Source of the DNA: Candidatus Gastranaerophilales bacterium
GTDB lineage: Bacteria > Cyanobacteriota > Vampirovibrionia > Gastranaerophilales > Gastranaerophilaceae
Assembly (NCBI GenBank): GCA_900766355.1
Contig: CAAFVD010000119.1
Location: 9,227 to 73,226 of the forward strand
DNA: 64,000 nucleotides
Direction: 5' to 3'
Below are positions 26,392 to 35,215 of this stretch, piece by piece. Numbering within the stretch: the first letter of the stretch is position 1; each line of letters starts with the position of its first letter. The notes below the pieces were generated by a model. It searched no databases. It worked only from the letters and a program-made list of their open reading frames with translations, and was not told the DNA's origin. The position numbers were made by a program, and so were the translations under genes.

Positions 26392-27999
26392 TTATCGTCC
26401 AAGTGAAATTAATGTGTCTAAAAGTGTGTTACAAGTAGAAAATACTCTTGCAGAAGCATTATATGCAGTTTGAAATCTAATCAAGTCAGATAATTCTTCA
26501 TTCAAATCTACACTTGTTTGTTCTGCGGCTTTGTTGTCTAATGAGGTCACAACATTATCTTGTGCAGTTGCACTATTCTGTGCTGCCTTTGTACCTGAAA
26601 CAATTTTACTTAATAACCCACTATAATAATCTGAGAATGCTATGTTCCCAATATCATCAAAACCTTTTGAGGTATTATCTGTTTTTGTATTCAACATAGC
26701 GATAATATTATTTGCGTTACCTACCGCATTAACATCAAAGCTATCTGGATTATTCGGGTCATAGTTTTCAAAATATGCTGCTGCAAGTTTTTTATAACCA
26801 CCTTCTTCTGTAAGTAAACTATTTATCGAAATATTACCTGCAGTAATATCAGCGGTTCCGTCATTTGTTACAAAAATGGTGTATTTATCAAGGTCTGTAT
26901 TAGAAAGTTTATTTTCGCCATTAACCGTTTCAATATAGAAAGCACCTTCCCTTGTTTGCAATTCGTTAAACACATCAGCTATAGATTTTGCCAATGTATT
27001 TAAACTGTTTTGAACATTATTAATTGTGACACCTTCAACACTTGTAGCACCCTCAATAATTCCCCCTATTGTACCTGAAGTAAATTTCTTATTAGCATTT
27101 TGAATAACAGTACCGTTTGATTTTTTAATCATAAGAACAGCATTACATTCATTAGTATTATCAATACCATTACGCTTACAATAATCATCATAAGAGCTTG
27201 CAGTTTGAACATCAATTGTACCCAAAACCTCTGCTCCACCAACAAGTCTTGTTCCCTGTAATGAAACATTTACTGTGCCATTAGCTTGTGTATCAATCGT
27301 AAAATTACCCAACTGTGCTAATTGATTAATCAAAGCATCTCGTCTATCAAGCAAATTGTTATTATCGAGAGTTCCACCTTGAGATGTAATAAGCATTTTG
27401 TTTACATCTTTTATTTGCGATAACAAGTCATTTATACTTGTAACCTGTGCATACAAATCAGAATTCTCAAGAGATTTTTGAGAAACCCCATCACCAACAC
27501 TTTTTGTTTTTATCTTATCCAAATTGTTTGAAATAAGATTCATTGAATTTGTCAAAGTTGATGCAGAATCCAAAAAGTTCACTCTTGCTGACATATCAGA
27601 AGGGTATTGGTTAAGATTATCTAATGCTTTATAAAAATCTGCCAAAGCAGTATCAAGCCCTCTACCACTAAGCTCATCAAACATATTTGCGATATCTTGC
27701 ATACCGTTAGCTTTTTGATTTAAATACGATTGGTTTGTTAATTGATCACGATAATATGAACCAATAAAAGTAGTGGTATATCGTTCTACATTAATCATCT
27801 CAACTCCGGCACTTGTTTTTACCTGAGTATTAACACTATTGTTAATAGGGATTCCAAGCACCAAAGTTCCAAGATTAGCCTTTTGTTTATGGTAACCTTC
27901 GGTATTCATATTAGATATGTTATTTGATACGATACTAATGACATTTTGGTGAACGCCCATCGCATTAGTAGACATATTTAATGTTGACATCAAACTCAT
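26392..27999 (-). CDS. flgK: Flagellar hook-associated protein FlgK (second copy)
   Basis: A 535-aa hook-tip protein, paralogous to the 5.1-6.6 kb FlgK. The N-terminal motif is NMSTNAMGVHQNVISIVSNN then ISNMNTEGYHKQKAN; the C-terminus is ELSDLIRFQTAYNASARVFS and LDTLISLGR. The extra length is in the central domain (around residues 260-330), with a Cys-containing segment (DDYCKRNGIDNTNECN). It lies between flgN and flgL in the main operon. The central differences may change the exposed surface of the junction. Confidence 0.94.
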   Translation of the reverse strand: MSLMSTLNMSTNAMGVHQNVISIVSNNISNMNTEGYHKQKANLGTLVLGIPINNSVNTQVKTSAGVEMINVERYTTTFIGSYYRDQLTNQSYLNQKANGMQDIANMFDELSGRGLDTALADFYKALDNLNQYPSDMSARVNFLDSASTLTNSMNLISNNLDKIKTKSVGDGVSQKSLENSDLYAQVTSINDLLSQIKDVNKMLITSQGGTLDNNNLLDRRDALINQLAQLGNFTIDTQANGTVNVSLQGTRLVGGAEVLGTIDVQTASSYDDYCKRNGIDNTNECNAVLMIKKSNGTVIQNANKKFTSGTIGGIIEGATSVEGVTINNVQNSLNTLAKSIADVFNELQTREGAFYIETVNGENKLSNTDLDKYTIFVTNDGTADITAGNISINSLLTEEGGYKKLAAAYFENYDPNNPDSFDVNAVGNANNIIAMLNTKTDNTSKGFDDIGNIAFSDYYSGLLSKIVSGTKAAQNSATAQDNVVTSLDNKAAEQTSVDLNEELSDLIRFQTAYNASARVFSTCNTLLDTLISLGR

Positions 28000-28015
28000 T
28001 TATATCAATTCCCCG

Positions 28016-28513
28016 TTACGCATCTCTTACAATTGTACTCATTTCAAGAGTGTTTGTTTCTTCTTTACCGTTTTCTGTATAGCTATTACCCTTAGGAGCA
28101 CAAGCCTCTATTATGATGTTTAATTTTTTATCCGTTAAAATCATTCCATGTTTGATTAATTTCATATTTGTTAGATTTAATAATGATATTGCACTTGAAA
28201 TACTATTAAGCGCTTCTTGTTGTTCTAACAATTTTAATGAATATTTTGGACACAATTCTTTTGCTCTACTAATCAATTCTGACATATTTGGAATATCGTC
28301 CCCAAGAGTTTTTATTTCTTCTATTCTTTGAGCATCAATTTTCTTGATTGTTTCATAATTTTCTATAATTTTTGCATCAACTTGACTTAACTCAAGAATG
28401 TTATTTTTTACAAGAATTTCACGTTTTTCTGTATAAAGATTTCTCATTTCTGTATAAAGTTTAATTTCTTTATCTAGAATATTTATAATATTTTTAAAAT
28501 TTTCTTCGTACAT
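28016..28513 (-). CDS. flgN: FlgN-like export chaperone (second copy)
   Basis: A 165-aa helical protein directly upstream of flgK, in the FlgN position. It has long amphipathic helices (NIINILDKEIKLYTEMRNLY, LLEQQEALNSISSAISLLNL) and little else. The ATG at 28511-28513 (MYEENFKN) was chosen because GAGG lies 6 nt upstream, whereas the ATG at 28525 has none. It follows the flgM-like gene by 18 bp. The call rests on position, size and helical character, as FlgN sequences vary greatly. Confidence 0.78.
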   Translation of the reverse strand: MYEENFKNIINILDKEIKLYTEMRNLYTEKREILVKNNILELSQVDAKIIENYETIKKIDAQRIEEIKTLGDDIPNMSELISRAKELCPKYSLKLLEQQEALNSISSAISLLNLTNMKLIKHGMILTDKKLNIIIEACAPKGNSYTENGKEETNTLEMSTIVRDA

Positions 28514-28531
28514 TTTCCACCTCATATTACA

Positions 28532-28810
28532 CTATGCTACATAGTCTGCAATAACACTTCTTCCGTATGTAAGCCCGTATTTAATATCATCGTTTGTAAG
28601 ATTAAGTTCTCCTGCTCTTTCTGCACAGTTCTTAATTTCGTCAAGATTGATATTATCTAATAAACTGTCATTATCATTTAGATTAATCCCGTTAGATGTA
28701 TCAATATCTCTAAAGTTTGAATTTGCAGGCTCAACACGTTTATTTCCCCCAAATGCGTTGAGTGCATTTATCATTTGTAATGAACTATTTCCGTTTATTG
28801 CTGATAACAT
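28532..28810 (-). CDS. flgM: FlgM-like anti-sigma factor candidate
   Basis: A 92-aa protein between flgJ and flgN, where FlgM is found in many bacteria. The N-terminal half is low-complexity and probably disordered (SNFRDIDTSNGINLNDNDSL). The C-terminal half carries LDEIKNCAERAGELNLTNDD followed by IKYGLTYGRSVIADYVA, whose I-x2-G-x2-Y-x3-x-IA pattern resembles the FlgM helix that binds sigma-28. If right, it would hold FliA inactive until exported through the finished hook. Similarity is weak, so an unrelated small flagellar protein remains possible. Good AAGGAAC site. Confidence 0.55.
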   Translation of the reverse strand: MLSAINGNSSLQMINALNAFGGNKRVEPANSNFRDIDTSNGINLNDNDSLLDNINLDEIKNCAERAGELNLTNDDIKYGLTYGRSVIADYVA

Positions 28811-28840
28811 TCTATCTGTTCCTTTTAATATTGCCTAAGT

Positions 28841-29197
28841 CTATTTAACGTATTTTTCCATTTGTTCGTAGATTGTTTTTGCAAATCCGAAAGTTGTATG
28901 TGGATTGCTTGCTAAATCTCGTCCTAGTTCTTGAAACATATAAGGCTTAAACGAGTCTAGATATCCACCTGATTTTTCATCAAATAACCCACCTGATTTA
29001 TCAACACTGTCTTCCATTTCTGATAACATTTTAGTAATGAAAATTGATTCAAATTCTTGTGCTGATTTTTTTAACTGTTCTTTGGTATCTTTTGAATTTT
29101 TAATTCTGTTATAAACTTCTTGTTCACTATTTACTGCACTTGTATTCATTGCATTAGAAGCTATATTACTTACCATTCCTGTTGATGTTATATTCAT
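28841..29197 (-). CDS. flgJ: Flagellar rod-binding protein FlgJ, single-domain form
   Basis: A 118-aa protein equal to the N-terminal rod-capping domain of enteric FlgJ. Diagnostic stretch: LKKSAQEFESIFITKMLSEM, followed by MEDSVDKSGGLFDEKSGGYL and the FQELGRDLASNPHTTFGFAK region. The C-terminal glucosaminidase domain of the dual-domain form is missing. The operon supplies a separate lytic transglycosylase at its head, which probably takes over wall drilling. AAGGAAAATTA site. It lies between flgI and the flgM-like gene. Confidence 0.9.
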   Translation of the reverse strand: MNITSTGMVSNIASNAMNTSAVNSEQEVYNRIKNSKDTKEQLKKSAQEFESIFITKMLSEMEDSVDKSGGLFDEKSGGYLDSFKPYMFQELGRDLASNPHTTFGFAKTIYEQMEKYVK

Positions 29198-29206
29198 TAA
29201 TTTTCC

Positions 29207-30310
29207 TTATATAATTACTAATTCTGCTTGTAAACTACCAGCTTTTTTAAGCGCTTGAAGAATTGATATCAAATCAATTGGCGCAACTCCTATTGAGTTT
29301 AATGCTTTTACAAGGTCGTTCAAATTACTGTTTGCTGGCATATTAATAACACTTGCACTTGATTTTTCAATTGAGATTTGAGGATTAGCAAACCCTACTG
29401 TTGCACCTGCACTAAACGGATTTGGTTGTGAAACTTCGTTATTTGGAGTTACTGTAACTGTAATATTTCCATGAGCGACTGCCGCTGGTAAAAGTTTTAC
29501 ATCACTACCGATTACAACTGTCCCTGTTCGTTCATTTACAATTACTCTTGCTGTTTCAACTGTTGGAGTAACCTCAATATTTTCTATTATTGAAAGGAAA
29601 CGAACTCTATCGTTTTGAAAACGTGATGGGATATTAATCATTACAGAACTTCCATCAACTGCTTTTGCTGGAGCGATTGTATTAGAAATTGCTTGAGCAA
29701 TTCTTGATGACATTGTGTAATCTGACTTATCCATAGAAATTGTAACTGTACTTTCGTCACCAATTTGAGTTTCTATATCACGTTCCATTATTGCACCACC
29801 AGGAATTCTACCTGTTGAAGTAATTGCCGTTCTTTTAGAGGCAGAACCAGCAATTTTATTAATACCACCAACAGAAACAGGACCTTGAGCAACTGCAACT
29901 GCTTCTCCGTTTGGAGCTTTTAGAATAGTTTGAACAAGCACACCACCTTCAAGACTTTTAGCATCTGCAATTGTTGAAACTGTGCAATCTATTTTGTCAC
30001 CATTTTTTGAAAAAGGTGGAACTGTTGCAGTTACAATTACAGCTGCTGATGAACCTTTTTGGATATAGTTTTCTTGATCAATAACTGTACCTAAGTTTCT
30101 GATTAACATTTTGTTTGTAATCTGAGTTGAACGAGAGTTATCACCTGTTCCTGGCAAACCAACAACAACACCGTAACCAACAATTTGGTTTTCTCTAACT
30201 CCTTTTACATGAACAAGGTTTCCGATTCTTACCTGAGCCGCAATTGAGGCTATAGGATTTAGTAACCAAATTGTTAATATTAATATTGTTGTAAGTATTT
30301 TTTTATTCAT
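29207..30310 (-). CDS. flgI: Flagellar P-ring protein FlgI
   Basis: Periplasmic ring subunit around the rod. The mature core is unmistakable: RIGNLVHVKGVRENQIVGYG, VVGLPGTGDNSRSTQITNKM and SIGVAPIDLISILQALKKAG. It is 367 aa from the ATG at 30308-30310, giving a Sec signal peptide (MNKKILTTILILTIWLLNPI, cleaved after SIAA), as expected for FlgI. A longer frame to 30418 would bury that signal peptide and is rejected. AAAGGAT site about 11 nt upstream. It is downstream of flgH and upstream of flgJ. Its presence shows a diderm envelope. Confidence 0.96.
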   Translation of the reverse strand: MNKKILTTILILTIWLLNPIASIAAQVRIGNLVHVKGVRENQIVGYGVVVGLPGTGDNSRSTQITNKMLIRNLGTVIDQENYIQKGSSAAVIVTATVPPFSKNGDKIDCTVSTIADAKSLEGGVLVQTILKAPNGEAVAVAQGPVSVGGINKIAGSASKRTAITSTGRIPGGAIMERDIETQIGDESTVTISMDKSDYTMSSRIAQAISNTIAPAKAVDGSSVMINIPSRFQNDRVRFLSIIENIEVTPTVETARVIVNERTGTVVIGSDVKLLPAAVAHGNITVTVTPNNEVSQPNPFSAGATVGFANPQISIEKSSASVINMPANSNLNDLVKALNSIGVAPIDLISILQALKKAGSLQAELVII

Positions 30311-30344
30311 TTTAATTTTTATCCTTTGTATGTTTTTATTCAAA

Positions 30345-30971
30345 TTAGAATAAGTATTTGATAATTCTGTTGAATACACCTTCGTTTTGACTTCTTGAAA
30401 TTGAGCCTCTACCAGCAAGTGCGAACTGAAGATTAGCTACATTGTATGAATATACTTTACCGTTTTGGTCAATCCATCTTGGGTCAACAAGACCTGTTAC
30501 TATTAAATCCATACGTTCGTTACCATTTACAAGAGTTTTTTTACCTTGAACAGACAAATTTCCGTTTGGCATTTGTTGTACAACTTGTACTGCAATTGTA
30601 TCTCCATAAGAAAAAGCTCTATTTCCTTGTGCGTTTGATTCTACTTCATTACTTCCGCCATATCCGTCAGAACCCTTTAAAAAGCTCAATTTAAACCAAT
30701 CTTTTAAGAATGAAGTGAAAGCATCAGTAGTTGTACTTGTTTTTGAACTTGAATAAGTTAAGTTATCATTCAAAGTTATTTTTTCACTCATAATTATTGA
30801 TATCAAATCACCGATTTGTCTTGCTTGAACACCACTAAATAATGATTTTGGACAACCTGCATAATTTGCGTTTGCCCCAAGTACAAATAAAGATTCAGCT
30901 TTTGCACAGTTTCCAAAGCTAACTGTTAATACTAATAGCATTGTTATTGAAACTAATATTTTTTTTATCAT
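30345..30971 (-). CDS. flgH: Flagellar L-ring protein FlgH
   Basis: Outer-membrane ring subunit, 208 aa. Core motifs include RQIGDLISIIMSEKITLNDN and the C-terminal QGKKTLVNGNERMDLIVTGL and VDPRWIDQNGKVYSYNVAN. The signal peptide is MIKKILVSITMLLVLTVSFG. The cysteine at residue 22 is preceded by FGN rather than a standard lipobox, and AKA directly after it looks like a signal peptidase I site, so this FlgH may not be lipidated, unlike enteric FlgH. The ATG at 30969-30971 is preferred over a GTG at 30980. Followed by flgI. Confidence 0.94.
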   Translation of the reverse strand: MIKKILVSITMLLVLTVSFGNCAKAESLFVLGANANYAGCPKSLFSGVQARQIGDLISIIMSEKITLNDNLTYSSSKTSTTTDAFTSFLKDWFKLSFLKGSDGYGGSNEVESNAQGNRAFSYGDTIAVQVVQQMPNGNLSVQGKKTLVNGNERMDLIVTGLVDPRWIDQNGKVYSYNVANLQFALAGRGSISRSQNEGVFNRIIKYLF

Positions 30972-31000
30972 CTTAATCACTTCCCAAGTCTTTTTTATTT

Positions 31001-31711
31001 TTAGATATTTACCTGCACTCTATTTTCACCAATTACTTTTGCGGTGTAGGTTTTGTTATACATTTTGTTCTCAACGGTTACATATTCACCTATTGTGCCA
31101 TCTGTTTTTGCAATACCGTCAATTGCTATCTGAAAACCGTTGTTGGAATTTAGTATAATTCTAACTTCGGTATTACGAGTTACATCAGGTCTTACTCTGA
31201 CAAACCTTTTGTCAATATATTCACCGTCACGAAACTCTTTTTTGGTTATCATTTCTTTATTCATCATATCTCTTGTTATGACGAAATTACTTTTATCTGC
31301 TATATTTATTTTTTTGAAAACTACTCTTGCAGAATTTATAGGTTGTTCTCTAGAAATATTCTCTCCTGCAACCAAAACATCTTCATAAGCCTTGATAGTC
31401 AAAGGAACACTTAGAGTTCTTTGAAGTTTATTATTTACTAATATGTTTACTCTTTTTACATCTCTTGATGTTATATTTGCTGAATCAGTTGTATTTATGA
31501 TTTCATAAGATATTTTCCCATCAGGCAAAGTGAGGCTTTGAAACGGTAACATTGTTATTTTGATATCCAAATCAGCAGAAGTTTTTTGAGAGTAATCTTG
31601 AAGGATAACTTCCAAAAGGTCTTTTTTCAAAGTATCAGCACTGATAGTATTTGCAGAAACTGATGTTGCAAATAATAAAATTGTTAAAATTGTGCTGAAT
31701 AATTTTTTCAT
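31001..31711 (-). CDS. flgA: Flagellar P-ring chaperone FlgA
   Basis: A 236-aa periplasmic protein with a signal peptide (MKKLFSTILTILLFATSVSA). The C-terminal SAF-type domain is recognisable (EDVLVAGENISREQPINSAR and NNGFQIAIDGIAKTDGTIGE ending with a KVIGENRVQVNI strand), as in FlgA, which helps FlgI assemble into the P-ring. Position between flgG and flgH/flgI supports the call. AGAAGGAAA site. The N-terminal half is divergent, as is usual. Confidence 0.9.
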   Translation of the reverse strand: MKKLFSTILTILLFATSVSANTISADTLKKDLLEVILQDYSQKTSADLDIKITMLPFQSLTLPDGKISYEIINTTDSANITSRDVKRVNILVNNKLQRTLSVPLTIKAYEDVLVAGENISREQPINSARVVFKKINIADKSNFVITRDMMNKEMITKKEFRDGEYIDKRFVRVRPDVTRNTEVRIILNSNNGFQIAIDGIAKTDGTIGEYVTVENKMYNKTYTAKVIGENRVQVNI

Positions 31712-31747
31712 TTTCCTTCTTTCTTAAATCTGATTAATAGCTACTTA

Positions 31748-32536
31748 CTATCTAACAAGGTTATTAGTTGTTTGAAGAATGTCATTAGAAGCGTTAACCA
31801 TTTTTGAGTTAGATTCAAAAGCTCTTTCAGCTTTGATTAGTCCGATAAGTTCATCTACAATCTGTACATTAGAACCTTCAAGCATACATTGTTGTAATTG
31901 TCCCAAACCGTTTTGCCCTGGAGTATCCTGAATAGGAGTACCTGATGCTTGAGTTTCTGTGTATAGATTGTGTCCAATAGATAAAAGCCCTGAAGGGTTT
32001 TGGAATTTAACTAATTGTAGAGAACCTACAATCGCTTGTTGTGTTTGTCCAGGAAGTGTTACAGAAACATTACCGTCTTGAGTAATTGTGATTTCTGTCG
32101 CATCTCTAGGAATTGAAATTGCAGGCTGAATAATTAACCCGTCATTTGTAACAAGTTGTCCTAATGAATCAAGTTGAAAACAACCGTCACGAGTATATGC
32201 AAGAGTACCATCTTGTTGCATAACTTGGAAGAAACCATCACCTTCGATTTCTACGTCAAGTTGTCTACCTGTTGAAATCGCAGTACCTTGAGTGAATACT
32301 CTTGTTGTTGCAACAGTTTTAACACCAAGTCCGATTTCCAAACCAACAGGTTGGAACGTACCTTGATTCATCATCGCCCCAGGGGTTCTTATAGCTTGTG
32401 ATAACAGGTCTTGAAACTCTGCTCTTGAATGTTTGAACGCAGTTGTATTTACGTTTGCAACATTGTTTGCAATAACGTCCAAATTATTCTGTTGAGCTAT
32501 CATGCCTGTTGCTGCTGTTGTTAATGATCTTAACAT
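31748..32536 (-). CDS. flgG: Flagellar distal rod protein FlgG
   Basis: Distal rod subunit exported by the flagellar apparatus. It has 262 aa, the standard length. N-terminus MLRSLTTAATGMIAQQNNLD then VIANNVANVNTTAFKHSRAE, and C-terminus LIGLIKAERAFESNSKMVNA then NDILQTTNNLVR, are diagnostic. A GAGGAAAGG site precedes the ATG. It follows the FlgF-type gene and precedes flgA, the common order in bacteria with L and P rings. Confidence 0.96.
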   Translation of the reverse strand: MLRSLTTAATGMIAQQNNLDVIANNVANVNTTAFKHSRAEFQDLLSQAIRTPGAMMNQGTFQPVGLEIGLGVKTVATTRVFTQGTAISTGRQLDVEIEGDGFFQVMQQDGTLAYTRDGCFQLDSLGQLVTNDGLIIQPAISIPRDATEITITQDGNVSVTLPGQTQQAIVGSLQLVKFQNPSGLLSIGHNLYTETQASGTPIQDTPGQNGLGQLQQCMLEGSNVQIVDELIGLIKAERAFESNSKMVNASNDILQTTNNLVR

Positions 32537-32585
32537 TTTTTACCTTTCCTCACCTTGTCTAACATTTAGGGTTTATTCCACCCTA

Positions 32586-33416
32586 TTACCCCCTAATACG
32601 TCCGACAGATATTGCCGAATCCAGTAATGTACTGTTTTCAGTAATCACTTTCCCTAATGATTCGTAGTTCCTTGATGTTTGTATTGTATTTAACATTTCT
32701 CTTATTACACTTGAATTTGACATCTCCAACATTCCTTGTTGAACAGTAAATTTTGCTGGTGGTGTTACTAATTCTCTATTGTTTGCACTTCTAGGAGCAA
32801 ATTTTGAATGACCTATAGAACGTAAGTCCTCTTTATCGCTAAAATTAAATATCCCAAAAGTTCCTAACGGAAATCTTTGTTTTCCGTCAAACGCTTCAAT
32901 GTTTCCTTGTTCTGTTACAAGAATTTGGTATGACTTCATATCGGTATCTTCCATATCGTCATTGATAAGTCTGATTGGACGACTCAGATTATCAAGTACA
33001 TATTCACCTTCTTTGGTTGTCAAATAATTTTGGCTGTTTGCACAGAAGGAGCCGTTTCTTGTGTAACCGATGTTTCCGTCCCTGTCCATAACCTTGAAAA
33101 AGCCATCACCTTGTAGAGCAAAATCGTATGGAACACCTGTTTTTGCAACTGCACCTTGAGTAAAATCGTATGTAATTTTCATTGTTTCAGAACCCATACT
33201 TAAATCACCCAAATATCTGTTATTACCAGCACTTTGCCCTTTGATAAGTTCACCACTTTTTTGATAAACAGATGAATCCATTACGTTTTTGAACGTAAGC
33301 ATACTTTTCTTATAACCTGATGTGTTTACGTTAGCAAGATTATTTGCAGTATTATCTAGATTGTCCATTAGGGCAATCATTCCGTTTGTTGCTGATTCAA
33401 ATCCTCTTAATAACAT
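32586..33416 (-). CDS. flgF: Flagellar proximal rod protein FlgF-like
   Basis: A 276-aa rod protein of the FlgF/FlgG family. It has the N-terminal MLLRGFESATNGMIALMDNL then NTANNLANVNTSGYKKSMLT, the central DFALQGDGFFKVMDRDGNIG strand and the C-terminal MLNTIQTSRNYESLGKVITE. It is slightly longer than FlgG, and its place just upstream of flgG matches FlgF. Its ATG overlaps the stop of the lytic transglycosylase gene (TAATG), so the two are translationally coupled. Confidence 0.88.
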   Translation of the reverse strand: MLLRGFESATNGMIALMDNLDNTANNLANVNTSGYKKSMLTFKNVMDSSVYQKSGELIKGQSAGNNRYLGDLSMGSETMKITYDFTQGAVAKTGVPYDFALQGDGFFKVMDRDGNIGYTRNGSFCANSQNYLTTKEGEYVLDNLSRPIRLINDDMEDTDMKSYQILVTEQGNIEAFDGKQRFPLGTFGIFNFSDKEDLRSIGHSKFAPRSANNRELVTPPAKFTVQQGMLEMSNSSVIREMLNTIQTSRNYESLGKVITENSTLLDSAISVGRIRG

Positions 33417-34006
33417 TAGCTTGCGTCCTTAAATCTTCCGTAACTTGCCATTACATTTTTTACATAGTTTTGAGTTTCTTTGTATGGTGGCACACCGTTA
33501 TATTTTTTTACTGCATTTGGTCCTGCGTTATATGCTGCCAATGCTAGTTCTTTGTTGTTACCGAACCTATCCATTAACCCTTTTAAATACTTAGTTCCAC
33601 CATAGATATTTTGTTCTGCATCAAAGGCATTTTTAACACCCAAACCTTGTGCTGTTGATGGCATTAATTGCATAAGCCCCATTGCTCCACAATGAGATTT
33701 TGCATTTGGATTAAATCCTGATTCTTGCTTGACTACTGCTTTTACAAAATCAGGGTCTAAGTTATTTTGTGTAGCATATTTGTCGATAAGTTTATCAATA
33801 TCTCCGTGACTTACGTTTGATGATGAAGAAGAAGGTACTCCAGCTTTAGAAGATGTGCCATATTGTTGTTCGTAAGTGTTATCAAGAATTTTTTGAAAAT
33901 CACTATCAAGCTGAACATCGTCCATTCCGAAATTCATCATTTCTTGGAATTGACTTTCTATAGCACTAATACGTCTTAAAGTTAATTCTAACCCAGAAAG
34001 TTCCAC
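33416..34006 (-). CDS. SLT-domain lytic transglycosylase heading the flagellar operon
   Basis: A 196-aa enzyme with a soluble lytic transglycosylase (GH23) domain in the C-terminal two thirds. The catalytic Glu lies in VKAVVKQESGFNPNAKS and is followed by GAMGLMQLMPSTAQGLGV and ALAAYNAGPNAVKKYNG. No signal peptide is visible, so export may go through the flagellar apparatus, as with FlgJ-type muramidases. The N-terminal part (ELTLRRISAIESQFQEMMNF) looks helical. The GTG at 34006 is preferred because GGGGAGAGAAA precedes it; the GTG at 34030 has no such site. First gene of the operon; it probably opens peptidoglycan for the rod, making up for the single-domain FlgJ. Confidence 0.88.
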   Translation of the reverse strand: MELSGLELTLRRISAIESQFQEMMNFGMDDVQLDSDFQKILDNTYEQQYGTSSKAGVPSSSSSNVSHGDIDKLIDKYATQNNLDPDFVKAVVKQESGFNPNAKSHCGAMGLMQLMPSTAQGLGVKNAFDAEQNIYGGTKYLKGLMDRFGNNKELALAAYNAGPNAVKKYNGVPPYKETQNYVKNVMASYGRFKDAS

Positions 34007-34131
34007 TTTCTCTCTCCCCGTACAAATCACGTACGAATATATTTATATTACTTACCAAGTCTACACTATAAATTTAAACTATTTGGAGGAATGAAACATC
34101 AATCATAGGGTTGAAGTTTATTTTTTACATA

Positions 34132-34147
34132 TAGACCATATGGTCTA
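34132..34147. promoter_or_regulatory. Perfect 16-bp palindrome between the flagellar operon and nadA
   Basis: TAGACCATATGGTCTA is an exact palindrome of the size and style of a TetR-type operator. It lies about 125 bp upstream of the flagellar operon and 160 bp upstream of nadA. The rest of this 300-bp divergent region is AT-rich without other features. The regulator is unknown. Confidence 0.5.
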
Positions 34148-34309
34148 ATTTATTTTTATACGCTATTCATATAATTATTCTTCAAAATATAAATTATTGT
34201 TTTTTATAAAAAATATTTAACCATTTATTATTGACTTATATTATTGTCTATGTCTTAATTTAATCAATATGTTATGGTATACCGAATATTTTTATAGTGG
34301 GGGTAAAAT

Positions 34310-35215
34310 ATGGATTCATTAGTCGACAAAATCAAAAAATTAAAGAAAGAGAAAAACGCAATTGTTCTTGCTCACTGTTATCAAAATGTAGAAATAGATG
34401 AAGTTGCTGATTTTGTCGGAGATTCTCTTTATTTAAGCAAAATGGCAAAAGAAACAAATGCTGATATTATTGTTTTTGCAGGTGTTTCATTTATGGCTGA
34501 AACCGCAAAACTATTATCACCAAATAAAAAAGTTTTATTGCCTAGAACAGAATCAGGTTGTTTTATGGCAGATATGATTAATCTTGATAGTCTTAGAGAA
34601 TTCAAAGCTCAACACCCAAACATTCCAGTTGTATGTTATGTAAATTCGACTGCCGCAATCAAAGCTGAATGTGATATCTGTTGTACAAGTTCCAACGCAC
34701 TTGATATCGTACGCAATATGAAAGTTCCAGAAGTTCTTTTTGTACCTGATACATACTTAGGCAAATGGGTTGAAGCTCAACTTGACGGAGTAAAGGTTAC
34801 AACCTTTAACGGCTTCTGTCCTACTCACTTGAGAATTACTCCAAAAGATATGGAAAATGCTAGAACTAAATATCCGAATACAAAAATTCTTGCACACCCT
34901 GAATGTCATTTCAAAGTTTCTGCACTAGCTGATTATGTTGGAAGTACAAAAGCTATAATGGATTATGTTGCAAACTCATCTGACAAAGAGTTTGTTATTG
35001 CAACCGAAAAAGGTGTAGTTGACAGATTAACAAGAGATTATAAGGATAAAAAATTCCATTTAATAAAAGATACAATAGTTTGCCAAAATATGAAATGGAA
35101 TACACTAGATGATATTTATAATTCTTTGTTAAATGAAACTCACGAAATATTTTTAGATGAAACTGTTTCAGAAAAAGCAATGGCTTGTATAAATCGTATG
35201 TGGGAGGAAGTTTAG
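34310..35215 (+). CDS. nadA: Quinolinate synthase A
   Basis: Condenses iminoaspartate with dihydroxyacetone phosphate to quinolinate in de novo NAD synthesis, using a [4Fe-4S] cluster. It has 301 aa. Motifs: AIVLAHCYQNVEIDEVADFV, the first ligand region PRTESGCFMADMINLDSL, AECDICCTSSNALDIV, and the third-ligand region ILAHPECHFKVSALADYVG. GGGGG lies 7 nt before the ATG. mnmA starts directly after its stop, with the ribosome binding site (GGGAGGAAG) inside the end of nadA, so the two are coupled. No nadB or nadC is adjacent. Confidence 0.97.
   Translation: MDSLVDKIKKLKKEKNAIVLAHCYQNVEIDEVADFVGDSLYLSKMAKETNADIIVFAGVSFMAETAKLLSPNKKVLLPRTESGCFMADMINLDSLREFKAQHPNIPVVCYVNSTAAIKAECDICCTSSNALDIVRNMKVPEVLFVPDTYLGKWVEAQLDGVKVTTFNGFCPTHLRITPKDMENARTKYPNTKILAHPECHFKVSALADYVGSTKAIMDYVANSSDKEFVIATEKGVVDRLTRDYKDKKFHLIKDTIVCQNMKWNTLDDIYNSLLNETHEIFLDETVSEKAMACINRMWEEV

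Noticed and set aside
30311..30418. Longer FlgI start at 30418
   Set aside because: It would put 36 extra residues before a perfect signal peptide and overlap flgH.
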